Shown: positions 52,001 through 59,684 of the stretch, in pieces
Layout of the letters: each line of letters opens with the position of its first letter
Numbering within the stretch: the stretch's first letter is position 1
Source: Singulisphaera sp. GP187
GTDB taxonomy: Bacteria > Planctomycetota > GCA-002687715
Reading direction: 5' to 3'
Length of the DNA: 64,000 bases
Assembly (NCBI GenBank): GCA_945907755.1
Contig: CAMDTN010000001.1
Span: forward strand, 88,308-152,307
Translations under genes and position numbers: made by a program
The notes under the pieces: generated by a model
What the model was told of the DNA's origin: nothing
What the model saw: the letters and a program-made list of their open reading frames with translations, nothing else
The model's database searches: none

Positions 52001-54260
52001 ACGCTTGCTTTTGCCCGCGGAACGGAAGGCGCTCGTGGATGCGCAGTTGGCTGCGGTGACAGCGAACCCCACCGAGAAGACGCGCACGGCCTGCTTGCTG
52101 TTGCAGCGCATGCTGGTGTCAACGGCGGCTGTGCAAGATCTCCCGGCGGAAGCACTCGAGCAACTTGCGAGCGGCAATTTGACGCTGCAGTCGTTGACGC
52201 CGCTGCTGCAGGCAGTGTCTCCAAACGACAGATCGAACCTGCTGGTGCGCGTGCTGTCCAAGATGCAAGGATCAGAGCGCTGGCAACTGTTCAATGTGTT
52301 GCAGCAAGGGTGGGCTGACGATATGGCCGTCGCCGATGCGCTCGTGGCGGCGTACCGCGCTGGGCGCAAACGCTCCGCTGGCGGGAGTGGCTTGCCTGGA
52401 GAGTATGAAGCGGTGCATATCGTGGGGTTCGAGACGCGCTCTCCGGCCGTGCTGCAGTTACTGGATGTGATCGCGGCGGAGGCGGGCGAGTCCGTCTGCA
52501 TTGATATTGCACGCGGCATCGCATTGTCTCGCGCTGGGCGCAATGGGGAGGCGGCAACACTCCTTCGCAAGGGTCTGACCACTGCATTTGCCGCCGCCTC
52601 TCTGGCATGGCAACAGACGCGTGCCCTCGACTTGCTGGCAAGCACCAAGGACGAAACACTGATCGCGCTGCTCGATGAGGTGCTGAAGACATTAGAGCCA
52701 CACAGCCTCGCCAGTTCTGGAGCGCTGCGCTTCAATATCGGGCGCAAGATGAAGCAAAATGATGTGGCAGCAGCGCTTGCATTGATCGAGCAAGCACCGC
52801 CGGGTTTATTGGATGCAGAATTGCAGAATGAGCGCTGCGAGTTGCTGGCAAAGCTGGGCAGGCGCAGTGAAGCGGCGCATGCCTTGGAAGAGATGCTGCG
52901 ACGGAACCCATCCGATCGTGAGTGGATGCACGGCGAGCTTGCGCGCCAGTGGTTAGAGCTTGGCCAAGTAGATCGGGCCCGCAGCGCAACATTGAAATTG
53001 GAATCTGGGGGCGGAGGGCGTTTCCTGCTCGAATTCGCGGCGGAAAACGACCAAGAATTGCTGCGTGCGTGGCGGCGGCACGCGGCGGAGGCTCACAGCA
53101 GCGAATACACGGACATTCTGCCTTGGATGGTGCTGCCGCGAGCACCGCATTGCTCCTTGCTGGACCATGTTGCGTCTAGCAGTGACAACCCAACTCTCGC
53201 GCTGCTGTTGGCGCTGCCTTGGGGCGAGGCTGAAGCATTGCGTCAACTGCGCGGTCTGCGTCCGGATCAAGTGACGGCGGAAACAGAGCAAATGCGCGGG
53301 CTGGACAGCGCGTCGCAACTGCGCGTCATGGAGAGGCTGCATGCGGCGCTGCTACAGGCGGACCTTGGCACATTCACCGAATTCGCGCACGAGCTGGAAC
53401 GCTGCGGCGACGCGGTGACAACGGCGCGTCTATTGCGCTTCGAGTTCACACGGGCGCTATTGGAATTGGATATTGCCGAGCTCGCGCATTTTGAAGTCAA
53501 CGCAGCGCAGCAGCCTGCGTTGCAACAAAGCGTGCAGCGCGTGCAGCAGGCGCTGGCTGCGGCAATGGACATGGGAATGGATGTGCGTGGGCTGACGGCG
53601 TTGGCGTTGACCGCGCCGACACCGGAAGGCGCTGCGGCGCTGATCGAGCGCGCAATGCAAGTGGTCCGCCGCGACAGCGGCGGCTCCGGCGGCGTTGCGT
53701 CTCGGGCCGAATTGCAGATGGTGCTGAGCGCTGCAATCCGCCGCAGCGATGTTGCAGGTTGCACTGCCGCGCTGGTCGCGTTGGGCACGCAGCGCGCGCC
53801 GGGTGCGCGAAGCAACGATATTTTCAGCGCTATTGGTGCGCTATGGCCCGATTTCAGGCCACCGCATGATGCTGCCATGGAGCGCGTGCTGCTGGATGCG
53901 GCGAGGGCAGAACATGGCCACGAGGGCTTGTTGGCTGTGATGTGCCTCTTGATTGCGTCTGATCGCAAGGATGTGGCGCGGGCCTTGCTGCCTGAGTTGC
54001 GTGGGCGCCTGGGCCACGACAATGCTGCACAGCATCACTACATCGAAGTGGCGCGTGCAGCCGGTGATGCTGCGGAAGCGCGCTCGATGGAGATGGTAAT
54101 GCTGCAGGCGCGCACCTTGCATCCGCTATTGCTGCCGGATCTGATGGATGCGCTGCAACGCAGCATGGATGCTGCGGAATTTGCTCTGCTGCAAGCAGAA
54201 ATTGCCACATGGGCAGACTGCGCCGCGCTGCGGCGGTTGGCGACCAGACTCAGAAAGTGA
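46035..54260 (+). CDS. Giant VWA-TPR fusion protein of the MoxR/Bat-like cluster
   Basis: 2741 residues from ATG 46035, with GGGAGGA 8 bases upstream. Order: BatA-like double helix (about 8-50), a first VWA-like fold with a degenerate DRSPSMAGS, then about 370-560 a full VWA domain with MIDAS DTSGSMLG (Asp409), a beta domain, and a helical pair (about 776-812) ending GTALAQEP, which looks like a signal-peptidase site. From about 820 to the end nearly 1900 residues are tetratricopeptide-type helices (Ala, Leu, Glu, Arg-rich; e.g. AARLALHAGQPQKGLEFLAPL). This resembles BatB fused to BatC/BatE-like TPR proteins on an extreme scale, with the solenoid on the outer side of the membrane. Confidence 0.88.
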   Translation: MSFERPWILGLLLLLPLLEWFLRRAATQRPLWLSAVQLGALAALLLALAQPVLHSVSRAPLQVLVLDRSPSMAGSDAAQQAVLQRLIADANMQRIRVVAFGASAAVLPPLNGQYSLPALQSANGSALAEALQLAADLIPVGEAGRVLLCSDGRATRSEARAVAASMRARGIVLDVAEGAFGARTPSAVGAATSTASAFGARAPNAVLHQVRCPSRARAADTISISAAVDDPRGLVVGAVLRPLEPAGAEQVVALINGSIACEHELLGPGVNRMELVLRAADGATLASVPLACAATEPVRVRMVHGEQAPARSAALRALLGAGFEMVQDAAAPVDVTILDDVPAVALQPEAIEALTASVHSGAGLLVCGGRHSFGPGGYGGSGLDALLPVGPDEKEERRDPSATLVIIIDTSGSMLGARIDIAKEVARLALQRLKPHDKAGIVEFHGAKRWAAPIQSAANAVDLQRALNRLTAGGGTVILPAIEEAYYALLNVRTRTRHVLVITDGGVESGDFESLLRRMADKGITTSTVLAGAGSGHSSFLFSIAQWGRGRFYQAPDRFQLPELRVKQPDSASLSPWRDEVQAVRAVPEARWLEGVASVQGFVETVAKPGAVLDARTANGEPLLARWRFGLGAVAAWTSTLAGVWNAEAAADGSAGRSFAALVRELAPASSGQAALRLHADRLHVRLPQGMRRAQVFAASAPIAFVDAVLGDAGAWNVVQPVPIGVLTLRAEDGTLLAATERPAESEWTRADPDTAELEHLKLLAADALPAANVGALPLRTPLLACALILFLATIALRRAVLLALLLCLSLDGTALAQEPGVSPAAAAALRQALQGNAGSLEQAVQLECAQHGDTMRLLALATDLLDSSPPAARVIAARLALHAGQPQKGLEFLAPLAAPDAEQCLLRARLQEAVGQDAAAEVSLRQVLEKSPELALETAARLRLAGLLFARKEGNRDEALQVLAPLRATTQPPALRAAVAQLAALHGAVDWLLETPTDGARRPFDEVLLVASMAVESGRSQVAEQLLAEARPMAPRSADRRYIDERTIAIHRAGGSLEKLAQLWQGAESPDAERAAALVALLRELRQPQEALALLRRGGATLDERAQREVIALALECGRHSEVEDAYLQSIAAEPQRLMWSQGLALLRLLQGKRDGAVQALSEVLARTTDGKRLLALGQAAADLGLQEVEQAALEKALAAGGRPAQRARVVMAERAAQAGDDARSKALLTEAESLAAEDGEALLLIAECHERMQAQGEAVRVLRKVVSGSGAEDARMRLGWLLEQRKQGAEALDHWLSIWRTSTVEARVRQAEDRLLELGAREGKLADIAIDIEKALDAGHGDAKSLGLLAKIYLRANDPSAAVEILRAHGPRLGRGEAETLQTMAFVYQHCDEYVRYEETLRRLQELQPEDALELQQQLVLAAMERGRGKAADRALQRLLELGAGDSGVDEFAAGVLGMVQRAPEAALAYGRVLALHPERIESWLLLGNMLRNSGATERGRQLFLALLEDADKDDLFVVAADGLLNLDAPPQMLRPALRRIRERIAARPSSAHLWQLAADFEQELGERERQRLMTVGLAAVSGERRGAYLRELFEMAREDQDPVRVLSEGRSMLALGEEFPPDIFIALGEAMIRGGDFGGAERVFLRARSEGDWLSMQNAVATLYARHGREEDAERMMRQALLARPDDPDLLLQASAYAEVRGDFETASADALHTLSVLFARSAPANISEPSRGARKPARTSASRIRFGNYSYDPQQDSYARHGPHALRVLQCSGDYKSLEALKVLLHAEHARLKAEAVRGERVADHPRCLRLAAAVRDFALALNQPHEAGAVVELLHELFPKDQDAMRAEVNVLAEREHMSTAVACVDLCGLEMKEALPEQWRALLLREPQRLLALAATDPELAAPFAARLQLMGASAEAQALIAALDPATCRVSASERVAFLAAVHEACTAEVFERWWSAALRDSLQGGDALQAARAALRLLHGARLLLPAERKALVDAQLAAVTANPTEKTRTACLLLQRMLVSTAAVQDLPAEALEQLASGNLTLQSLTPLLQAVSPNDRSNLLVRVLSKMQGSERWQLFNVLQQGWADDMAVADALVAAYRAGRKRSAGGSGLPGEYEAVHIVGFETRSPAVLQLLDVIAAEAGESVCIDIARGIALSRAGRNGEAATLLRKGLTTAFAAASLAWQQTRALDLLASTKDETLIALLDEVLKTLEPHSLASSGALRFNIGRKMKQNDVAAALALIEQAPPGLLDAELQNERCELLAKLGRRSEAAHALEEMLRRNPSDREWMHGELARQWLELGQVDRARSATLKLESGGGGRFLLEFAAENDQELLRAWRRHAAEAHSSEYTDILPWMVLPRAPHCSLLDHVASSSDNPTLALLLALPWGEAEALRQLRGLRPDQVTAETEQMRGLDSASQLRVMERLHAALLQADLGTFTEFAHELERCGDAVTTARLLRFEFTRALLELDIAELAHFEVNAAQQPALQQSVQRVQQALAAAMDMGMDVRGLTALALTAPTPEGAAALIERAMQVVRRDSGGSGGVASRAELQMVLSAAIRRSDVAGCTAALVALGTQRAPGARSNDIFSAIGALWPDFRPPHDAAMERVLLDAARAEHGHEGLLAVMCLLIASDRKDVARALLPELRGRLGHDNAAQHHYIEVARAAGDAAEARSMEMVMLQARTLHPLLLPDLMDALQRSMDAAEFALLQAEIATWADCAALRRLATRLRK
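46569..46648 (+). repeat. In-frame palindromic repeat pair inside the giant gene
   Basis: Two copies of a 26-base unit 54 bases apart (46569-46594 and 46623-46648), encoding AFGARTPSAV and AFGARAPNAV. The second copy is a perfect inverted repeat: GCGTTCGGCGC, loop ACGC, GCGCCGAACGC. It sits between the first VWA-like fold and a beta domain, where an insertion is tolerated. Confidence 0.7.
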
Positions 54261-56037
54261 TGCGCACGACCTGAGTGGTGCCGAGTAGTGACGGGCTCGC
54301 GCTGATAGCTGCTGCCACACCGTCGGCTTGCAATCCTGCGGGGAAGGGAAAGCTGCCGCCGGGGAATACGATCGGCACTTGCGGATAGACGCCGCTGGCC
54401 GGCCAACTCCAATGAAAAATGCTGCCGAGTGCCAGTGGTTGTGCGATGCAGTTGTAGCTGAGCGCGTCGGGGCTAATGCCGATGAGCGCACCCGTGCCAA
54501 CCGGGGCGGCGGTGTCGAAGGAGAACACGGTGTAGCCCTGCACAGTGCCTGCGGGGACGTTGTTGAGTGCGAGGTTGAGGTTGCCGAAGCCGCCACCGTT
54601 GGTGGACAGAGCAAGTGTGAATGTGGTGTTCAGAGGCTGCAGTGCGAGGTTGAGTGTTGCGGTGCTTGTGGCGCTCACTGTCACAGGGGCCACTAGGTTC
54701 TGATAGCCGGGCGCGCTTGCCGTGATCATGTGGGAGCCTGCGGGCAGGAACATGTCATAGGCGCCATTGAGGGCACGCGACTTGCGTGTTTCACCTTGCG
54801 TCCAAGCGACGGTATTCACAGTTAGGTTGGCTGCGATGGGCAAGCCACTGAGGGCGTCGGTCACGTGACCGCGGATGGACATGGGCTTGTTGAAAAATGA
54901 CTGCACCAGCGGCCACAGAATAATGGCTTCGCTCAGTGCTACGGAATAGGCCGGCTGGAACGAGAGATTCATTTCGATGAGGTATGCATAGGAGGTGATT
55001 TCGCCGATTTGGAAGATCTGATGCTCGCCCTCAGCGGATGGGTCGCGTGTGCCAAAGCCCACGCTGGCTGCAAGGCTGATGCCCGCAGAGTCGATGGCGC
55101 TGCCCAGCGCTGTTGGAATGGGCGAGCAGACATAGGAGAGCAGCACATCGCGGCCATAGGAATGAAAGTCCAGCACTTTGGCGAAGCGGCGCGAGCGAGA
55201 GAAGTTCACCATGGTCTGGGTTTCGACTTCGCTGCCGGCGGATGGCCCGCGATAAGTCTCGGAAGATGTGATGGTGCTGCCGCCGCAAACGGTGCTCCAC
55301 AGGTGCGGATAGTTGCGGTTGAGGTCGACACCGAAAGTGCCGTCGCCATTGTTGCGGCGGTTCTTGCGCCACAGGTTGTTAGTGGTCCACACTGTGTTGA
55401 CGCCGTCGGGATTCACCACCGGAACGATCCAGATTTCGTGAGTGTTGAGGAGTGCTGTGATGCTTGGGTCTACGCCATAGCCGGCGGTCAGGCGTTCGAT
55501 GAGGTCGAGCGCTTCTTCAGGGGTTGATATTTCGCGCGCATGGTGCGAGGTGGCGATGAGGATGTTGGGCTCGTCCTCATCAACAAGAACGTTGGCACTG
55601 ATCTTGATTGCCTCGATGGCGCGGCCCTCAACGGTGAGTGACGGGCCATACGCGGTGCTGAGGTTGTGCACCTTGCACAGTGCTGGCAGCGCCGCTTGCT
55701 TGGCCAAGAGAATGTTGCGAATAGCCGTGAGGTCGTGGTAGCCGACAGGAATGTCGCCAAGAATGGCGGAGAGCGGCGCTGCGGTTTCGAGCACCACCGG
55801 TTGGAACCCGACCTGTTGCAGTACTCCGTATTCCTGAGGCGACAGCACCACCTCCACAAAATCTGGGCCCACGGGCATGCAATCGGTGTCGTAGCCCGCT
55901 TGATCGAGCAGTGCTTGCAACGCAGTCGGCGTGGGCGTGAACAACTTGGCGCGGTAGTACGGATCGCCGCCTGGGCTTTGCGGCACTTGGGCCATCAAAG
56001 TTGAAGCAACCAGCAGGTAGGTCCAAATGCGCAGCAT
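54250..56037 (-). CDS. Secreted M14 zinc carboxypeptidase with regulatory-like domain
   Basis: 595 residues. Signal peptide MLRIWTYLLVASTLMAQ. Zinc ligands His166, Glu169 (SHHARE) and His292 (LDFHSYG), substrate-binding NPDG and LWRKNRRNN, GVDLNRNYPHLW, and catalytic Glu355 (YLIEMNL) are all present, so it should be active. From about 385 a CarboxypepD_reg-type beta domain follows (IRGHVTDALSGLPIAANLTV), then a C-terminal beta domain (about 475-595) of the kind appended to many secreted planctomycete proteins (FSFDTAAPVGTGALIGISPD, ending VVRITF). It degrades or trims peptides outside the cell. Its 3' end overlaps the giant VWA-TPR gene by 11 bases. Confidence 0.93.
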   Translation of the reverse strand: MLRIWTYLLVASTLMAQVPQSPGGDPYYRAKLFTPTPTALQALLDQAGYDTDCMPVGPDFVEVVLSPQEYGVLQQVGFQPVVLETAAPLSAILGDIPVGYHDLTAIRNILLAKQAALPALCKVHNLSTAYGPSLTVEGRAIEAIKISANVLVDEDEPNILIATSHHAREISTPEEALDLIERLTAGYGVDPSITALLNTHEIWIVPVVNPDGVNTVWTTNNLWRKNRRNNGDGTFGVDLNRNYPHLWSTVCGGSTITSSETYRGPSAGSEVETQTMVNFSRSRRFAKVLDFHSYGRDVLLSYVCSPIPTALGSAIDSAGISLAASVGFGTRDPSAEGEHQIFQIGEITSYAYLIEMNLSFQPAYSVALSEAIILWPLVQSFFNKPMSIRGHVTDALSGLPIAANLTVNTVAWTQGETRKSRALNGAYDMFLPAGSHMITASAPGYQNLVAPVTVSATSTATLNLALQPLNTTFTLALSTNGGGFGNLNLALNNVPAGTVQGYTVFSFDTAAPVGTGALIGISPDALSYNCIAQPLALGSIFHWSWPASGVYPQVPIVFPGGSFPFPAGLQADGVAAAISASPSLLGTTQVVRITF

Positions 56038-56264
56038 GACATTTCTCGCAGGGGTGGAGTAAGGGCGATCGTTGCGCTGGAGTCTATCGCCCCACCCCTC
56101 GCAAACCCTCCCAAATCACCCCCGCCCCCTCCCATTCGATTAGTGCTGAATTAAGCCCGCCCAACCCCACTTCGCCCTCCACACGCGCACTTCCTAACCA
56201 AATGGTCCCATTCCGCCTACGCACCACTCAGGCCTCTTGAACCCGAAATCAACGAGGCACGAGC

Positions 56265-56966
56265 ATGAACCCGACCCCCAAACCCCCGCTCCATCGACAA
56301 GTGCAAAATCAAGTTGGCCACGGTGGACGGCGCCGAGGTGCCGGACGAAAGCCCAAGGGCGCTGTTGCCGGCGTGAGTCACAGCACCCGCGCACGGCACT
56401 CGCACCGCTGTCCTGCTCACGTGACGGTGAAGCTGCGACGAGGTTTGCCGCTGCTGCGTCGCCCCTCCGAATACGCCACGCTGCGCAGGGCCTTTACGAA
56501 GGGTGCCGACCGCTTCGGCTTCCGGTTGATTCACTACGCCGTCTTGAATGAGCACATGCATTTCGTGGTGGAGGCGAAGGACCGCAGGGCGCTGACGAGA
56601 GGCTTGCAGGGTCTGCTGATCAGGATCGCCAAGGCCCTGAACAAGTTGTGGCGCAGGAAGGGCAAGGTCTTCTTCGATCGCTACCACGATCGGATGCTGC
56701 CGTCGCCGCGTGAGGTGCGGACGGCACTGCGTTATGTGCTGCACAACGCCAAGAAGCATGCGGCCCAAGGCCGGAAGGTGCGCGTGCCGTGGCAGGTGGA
56801 TCTGTTCAGTTCGGCGCCGTGGTTCGACGGATTCAGAGAGGAACTGCACTTGCGAGGAATGGATGTGGTGATTCGACCGACGGTCTTGGCGCGCACTTGG
56901 TTGTTGAGGGTGGGCTGGCGGCGTCACGGGCTGATCGGGGTGAATGAGTTGCCGGCAACTGGATGA
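56265..56966 (+). CDS. REP-associated tyrosine transposase (RAYT, Y1 type)
   Basis: 233 residues. The Y1 transposase core shows the HUH motif [10 protein letters not shown] (His97, His99) and the nucleophile Tyr157 in [31 protein letters not shown] lies between. The first 50 residues are basic ([13 protein letters not shown]). RAYTs are single-copy, domesticated-looking transposases that cut single-stranded REP palindromes. No flanking IS structure is visible, so it fits a resident RAYT rather than an IS200 copy. In-frame palindromes at 46.6 and 61.8 kb could be its substrates; this is speculation. Confidence 0.9.
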   Translation: MNPTPKPPLHRQVQNQVGHGGRRRGAGRKPKGAVAGVSHSTRARHSHRCPAHVTVKLRRGLPLLRRPSEYATLRRAFTKGADRFGFRLIHYAVLNEHMHFVVEAKDRRALTRGLQGLLIRIAKALNKLWRRKGKVFFDRYHDRMLPSPREVRTALRYVLHNAKKHAAQGRKVRVPWQVDLFSSAPWFDGFREELHLRGMDVVIRPTVLARTWLLRVGWRRHGLIGVNELPATG

Positions 56967-57058
56967 CTTGTTTCAGCATTAATGAAAAGGGAGCGACGGA
57001 AGGGATGCTGGGGTGTGTGGGTGGGGCAGGCGTGCGAGGTCGATATCATCGCGACATC

Positions 57059-57802
57059 ATGGAACTTGTCCTATTGCGTCATGGTCAAAGTGCGTGGAAT
57101 CTCGAGAATCGCTTCACCGGATGGGTGGATGTTGATTTGTCCGAACAAGGGCTGCGTGAAGCGGCTCGTGCAGGAGAATTGCTCAAGCAGGGCGGATTCA
57201 CATTTGATTCTGCCTACACCTCGCGCCTTAAGCGCGCTATTCGCACGCTTTGGATCACCATGGACACGCTGGACCTGTTGTGGGTCCCGGTGTCGCGCGA
57301 GTGGGTGCTCAACGAACGCCACTATGGTGCGCTGCAAGGCCTGAACAAAGCGGAATCTGTAAAGGCCCACGGCGAGGAGCAGGTGCTGGCCTGGCGCCGC
57401 AGTTTTGCAACGCCGCCGCCACCACTGAGCATTGACAACCCGTCCCACCCGCGCTTCGACCCGCGCTACGCCGACGTGCCCGCGGCCAAGTTGCCGTGCA
57501 CGGAATCGCTCAAGGAAACCTGCGAGCGGGTGATTCCGTTTTATGAATCTGTGATCGTGCCGCAGCTGAAGGCTGGCCGCAAACTCATCATTGCCGCGCA
57601 CGGCAATTCGCTGCGCGCGCTTGTGAAGCACCTCGATGGAATGGGCGAGGCGGAGATCGCCAAACTCAACATCCCCACGGGATTCCCTTTGGTCTACACG
57701 TTGGACACTGCGCTGAAAGCTACCGGGCGTCGCTATCTTGGCGACGAAGCCGCAGTGTGTGCCGCCATCGACGGAGTAGCTGCCCAAACCAAGCAGCGTT
57801 GA
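57059..57802 (+). CDS. gpmA: 2,3-bisphosphoglycerate-dependent phosphoglycerate mutase
   Basis: 247 residues from ATG 57059 ([14 protein letters not shown]), the standard GpmA length. Catalytic His is in [40 protein letters not shown] (Glu of the dPGM active site) and [17 protein letters not shown] (second His) follow. It interconverts 3- and 2-phosphoglycerate in glycolysis. A longer frame upstream exists but has no conserved residues. Stand-alone gene between the RAYT and the membrane protein. Confidence 0.95.
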   Translation: MELVLLRHGQSAWNLENRFTGWVDVDLSEQGLREAARAGELLKQGGFTFDSAYTSRLKRAIRTLWITMDTLDLLWVPVSREWVLNERHYGALQGLNKAESVKAHGEEQVLAWRRSFATPPPPLSIDNPSHPRFDPRYADVPAAKLPCTESLKETCERVIPFYESVIVPQLKAGRKLIIAAHGNSLRALVKHLDGMGEAEIAKLNIPTGFPLVYTLDTALKATGRRYLGDEAAVCAAIDGVAAQTKQR

Positions 57803-57869
57803 ATTCAGCCCGCACGCGTGACCCCAAACAGACAAGGCCATGACCGCACTGGGCCGTCTCGTCACAGCA

Positions 57870-59684
57870 TTAGTGCCGAATGAGCTTTTCGAAGGTCTCG
57901 ACTCGCAAGTTGGTGAAGTTGGACCAAGGCGGGGCCGGTGGCACGCGGCGCCACGCGGCGGCTTGATTTTGCACTAATTCAGGGGGGGGAGGGGCGAGGG
58001 AGGCGGCGATGGAAAAAAATGCGTCGCGGCGGAGTTTGTTGACGCCACGAAGGTTGAGTGGGCTGACGAGGATCATGCGGTGGGCATCGCCGGCGGCGTG
58101 GAGGATGGCGTCGGCGCTGGGAGCTTGCCAATAGAGCTCGGCCACTTTGTTGGGCGCCCCCTGAGCAAGGCAGTGCACTTGCGTGGCGATGCCCCAACCT
58201 GCGGCCAGCACGCGCGTGTTTGGCCCTTCGGCGGCGGCGAGTTCCGCAAAGCGCGTGAATTCGGGATTGAATCCAGCGCCCGATGCCACGGGCGTGTCCC
58301 GCAGCGCTTGCTGCGTTTCCCATAGCGTCGGCACGCGAACCAGCACGCACGCACAGCACAGAACCCCCAGCGCCGTGCGCAAGCGCGGCGATGGTGTGTT
58401 CGGATTTGCCGAGGAGGAATCTTGAATTCGCACAGGTCCAGCGCGCAAGCGCGGCGATGGAGTTTTTGGGTGCGGAGCGCACAAGGCTGCATCTTGAATT
58501 TGCAGTAAATGAGTTTTGGCGTGGGAAGGCGATGACAGGGCCAATGCGGTGGCCAGAGGAAGGAACGGCAACAACAGCAAGTGATGATGCTCCGTTGCTA
58601 TTTCAGGCATGAGTGGCAACACCACCACGATGGCGAGCGCGCTGCCTGTCGCTGCGCGTAGCGCCGCGCTGCCACTGCGCCACGCCAGCACTATCAACAT
58701 CACGAACAGCAGCGCAACAAGAGCCAGTTCTATTACTGGCCCCGCCGCGCCTCCCACCCCGTTGGACGCATCGCGCATGCCCAACATGTTGGCGCGCGCC
58801 AAGCCTCCGCTGCCCGTGGTGAGCATGTCGCCCATTTGCTGCAACCACAGCGCAATCGTGTACGGGTTCTCGCCGCTCACTTCGTGCAGCGAAAACAAAC
58901 CCTGTCCGTGTGCCAACGACATCCCGTTGGCCAGCGCAATTGGTGCAGCGCCGATCAGTCCACCTGCTACGGCGCACAACGCGGCACCCCACGGCCGGGC
59001 TTGCTGCGCCAGCACCCAACACAACGGCGCAAGCATCAACGCATTGGGCAGTTTTTCCCAAGTGGCCAGGCCCAACAGCACTCCGGCCAGAACCCACGCA
59101 CGCCGCGAGAGCGCTGCCCCCATCGGGCGACCGAATAGGACCCCGATCAATAGAACGCGCAATAAGAACGCCAGCGCTACCGGCCCGCGATCATGCCGCG
59201 CGCCGAGCAACAATGTGACATCAGTCAGCACCCACAGCATCAACAGCAGCATCGGCCAGACGCTCAAGCGGCGGCGCAGCAACCACGGCAACAACGCGAC
59301 ACCCAACGCGGCGAAAACTAATCCGAGCCAGCGCCAATTCAGCACACTAAATTCTGCACCGCTGCAGCGCATCCACAACCCGTAGATGGCGGTCTTCAGC
59401 GCTCCGCTGTAATGCATGGTGAATAGCGGTGCCGTGCCTACATGTGTCAACGAGAACAGCGAACTTTGCACACCCAGCCAACCGAACGCGCCGCACGCTT
59501 GATGCACTTCGTCGTATTCGAGCCCCGGCGCTTCCAACTGCGGTGACGCCAACCAGAGGAATACTGCGGCGCCGGCGAGAGCCAGCACGCACGCAGTGCG
59601 TGGGGACAGCGGCGCCGCGCCCGCTTCAACTGTTGGATCCAATGGCTGCGTCGCTTGCATCACTTCAGCGTTGCTCGCTGCCAC
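57870..59684 (-). CDS. GT39/PMT-like polytopic membrane glycosyltransferase
   Basis: 604 residues from ATG 59684, which lies inside the amidase gene; ATG 59660 avoids the overlap. About ten helices (residues 30-400 and 437-455). The first extracytoplasmic loop contains LEYDEVHQ, the acidic pair typical of GT-C transferases (ArnT/PMT_2 family). A soluble C-terminal part (about 480-604) follows. A likely role is transfer of a sugar from a polyprenyl carrier to a surface molecule. An imperfect in-frame repeat (TPSPRLR twice, about residues 405-430) interrupts the membrane part and looks like inserted sequence. Confidence 0.8.
   Translation of the reverse strand: MAASNAEVMQATQPLDPTVEAGAAPLSPRTACVLALAGAAVFLWLASPQLEAPGLEYDEVHQACGAFGWLGVQSSLFSLTHVGTAPLFTMHYSGALKTAIYGLWMRCSGAEFSVLNWRWLGLVFAALGVALLPWLLRRRLSVWPMLLLMLWVLTDVTLLLGARHDRGPVALAFLLRVLLIGVLFGRPMGAALSRRAWVLAGVLLGLATWEKLPNALMLAPLCWVLAQQARPWGAALCAVAGGLIGAAPIALANGMSLAHGQGLFSLHEVSGENPYTIALWLQQMGDMLTTGSGGLARANMLGMRDASNGVGGAAGPVIELALVALLFVMLIVLAWRSGSAALRAATGSALAIVVVLPLMPEIATEHHHLLLLPFLPLATALALSSPSHAKTHLLQIQDAALCAPHPKTPSPRLRAGPVRIQDSSSANPNTPSPRLRTALGVLCCACVLVRVPTLWETQQALRDTPVASGAGFNPEFTRFAELAAAEGPNTRVLAAGWGIATQVHCLAQGAPNKVAELYWQAPSADAILHAAGDAHRMILVSPLNLRGVNKLRRDAFFSIAASLAPPPPELVQNQAAAWRRVPPAPPWSNFTNLRVETFEKLIRH
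58371..58503 (-). repeat. Imperfect in-frame tandem repeat in the GT39-like gene
   Basis: On the + strand GCGCAAGCGCGGCGATGG occurs at 58377 and again at 58443 (66 bases apart), and ATCTTGAATT at 58419 and 58491 (72 apart). The encoded peptides are IQDAAL...TPSPRLRAG and IQDSSS...TPSPRLRTA. The unit lies in a loop after the last helix of the first block. Confidence 0.7.

Noticed and set aside
57971..58000. Run of G residues near the end of the GT39-like gene as a possible slippage site
   Set aside because: The reading frame is continuous across it and no alternative frame continues meaningfully.
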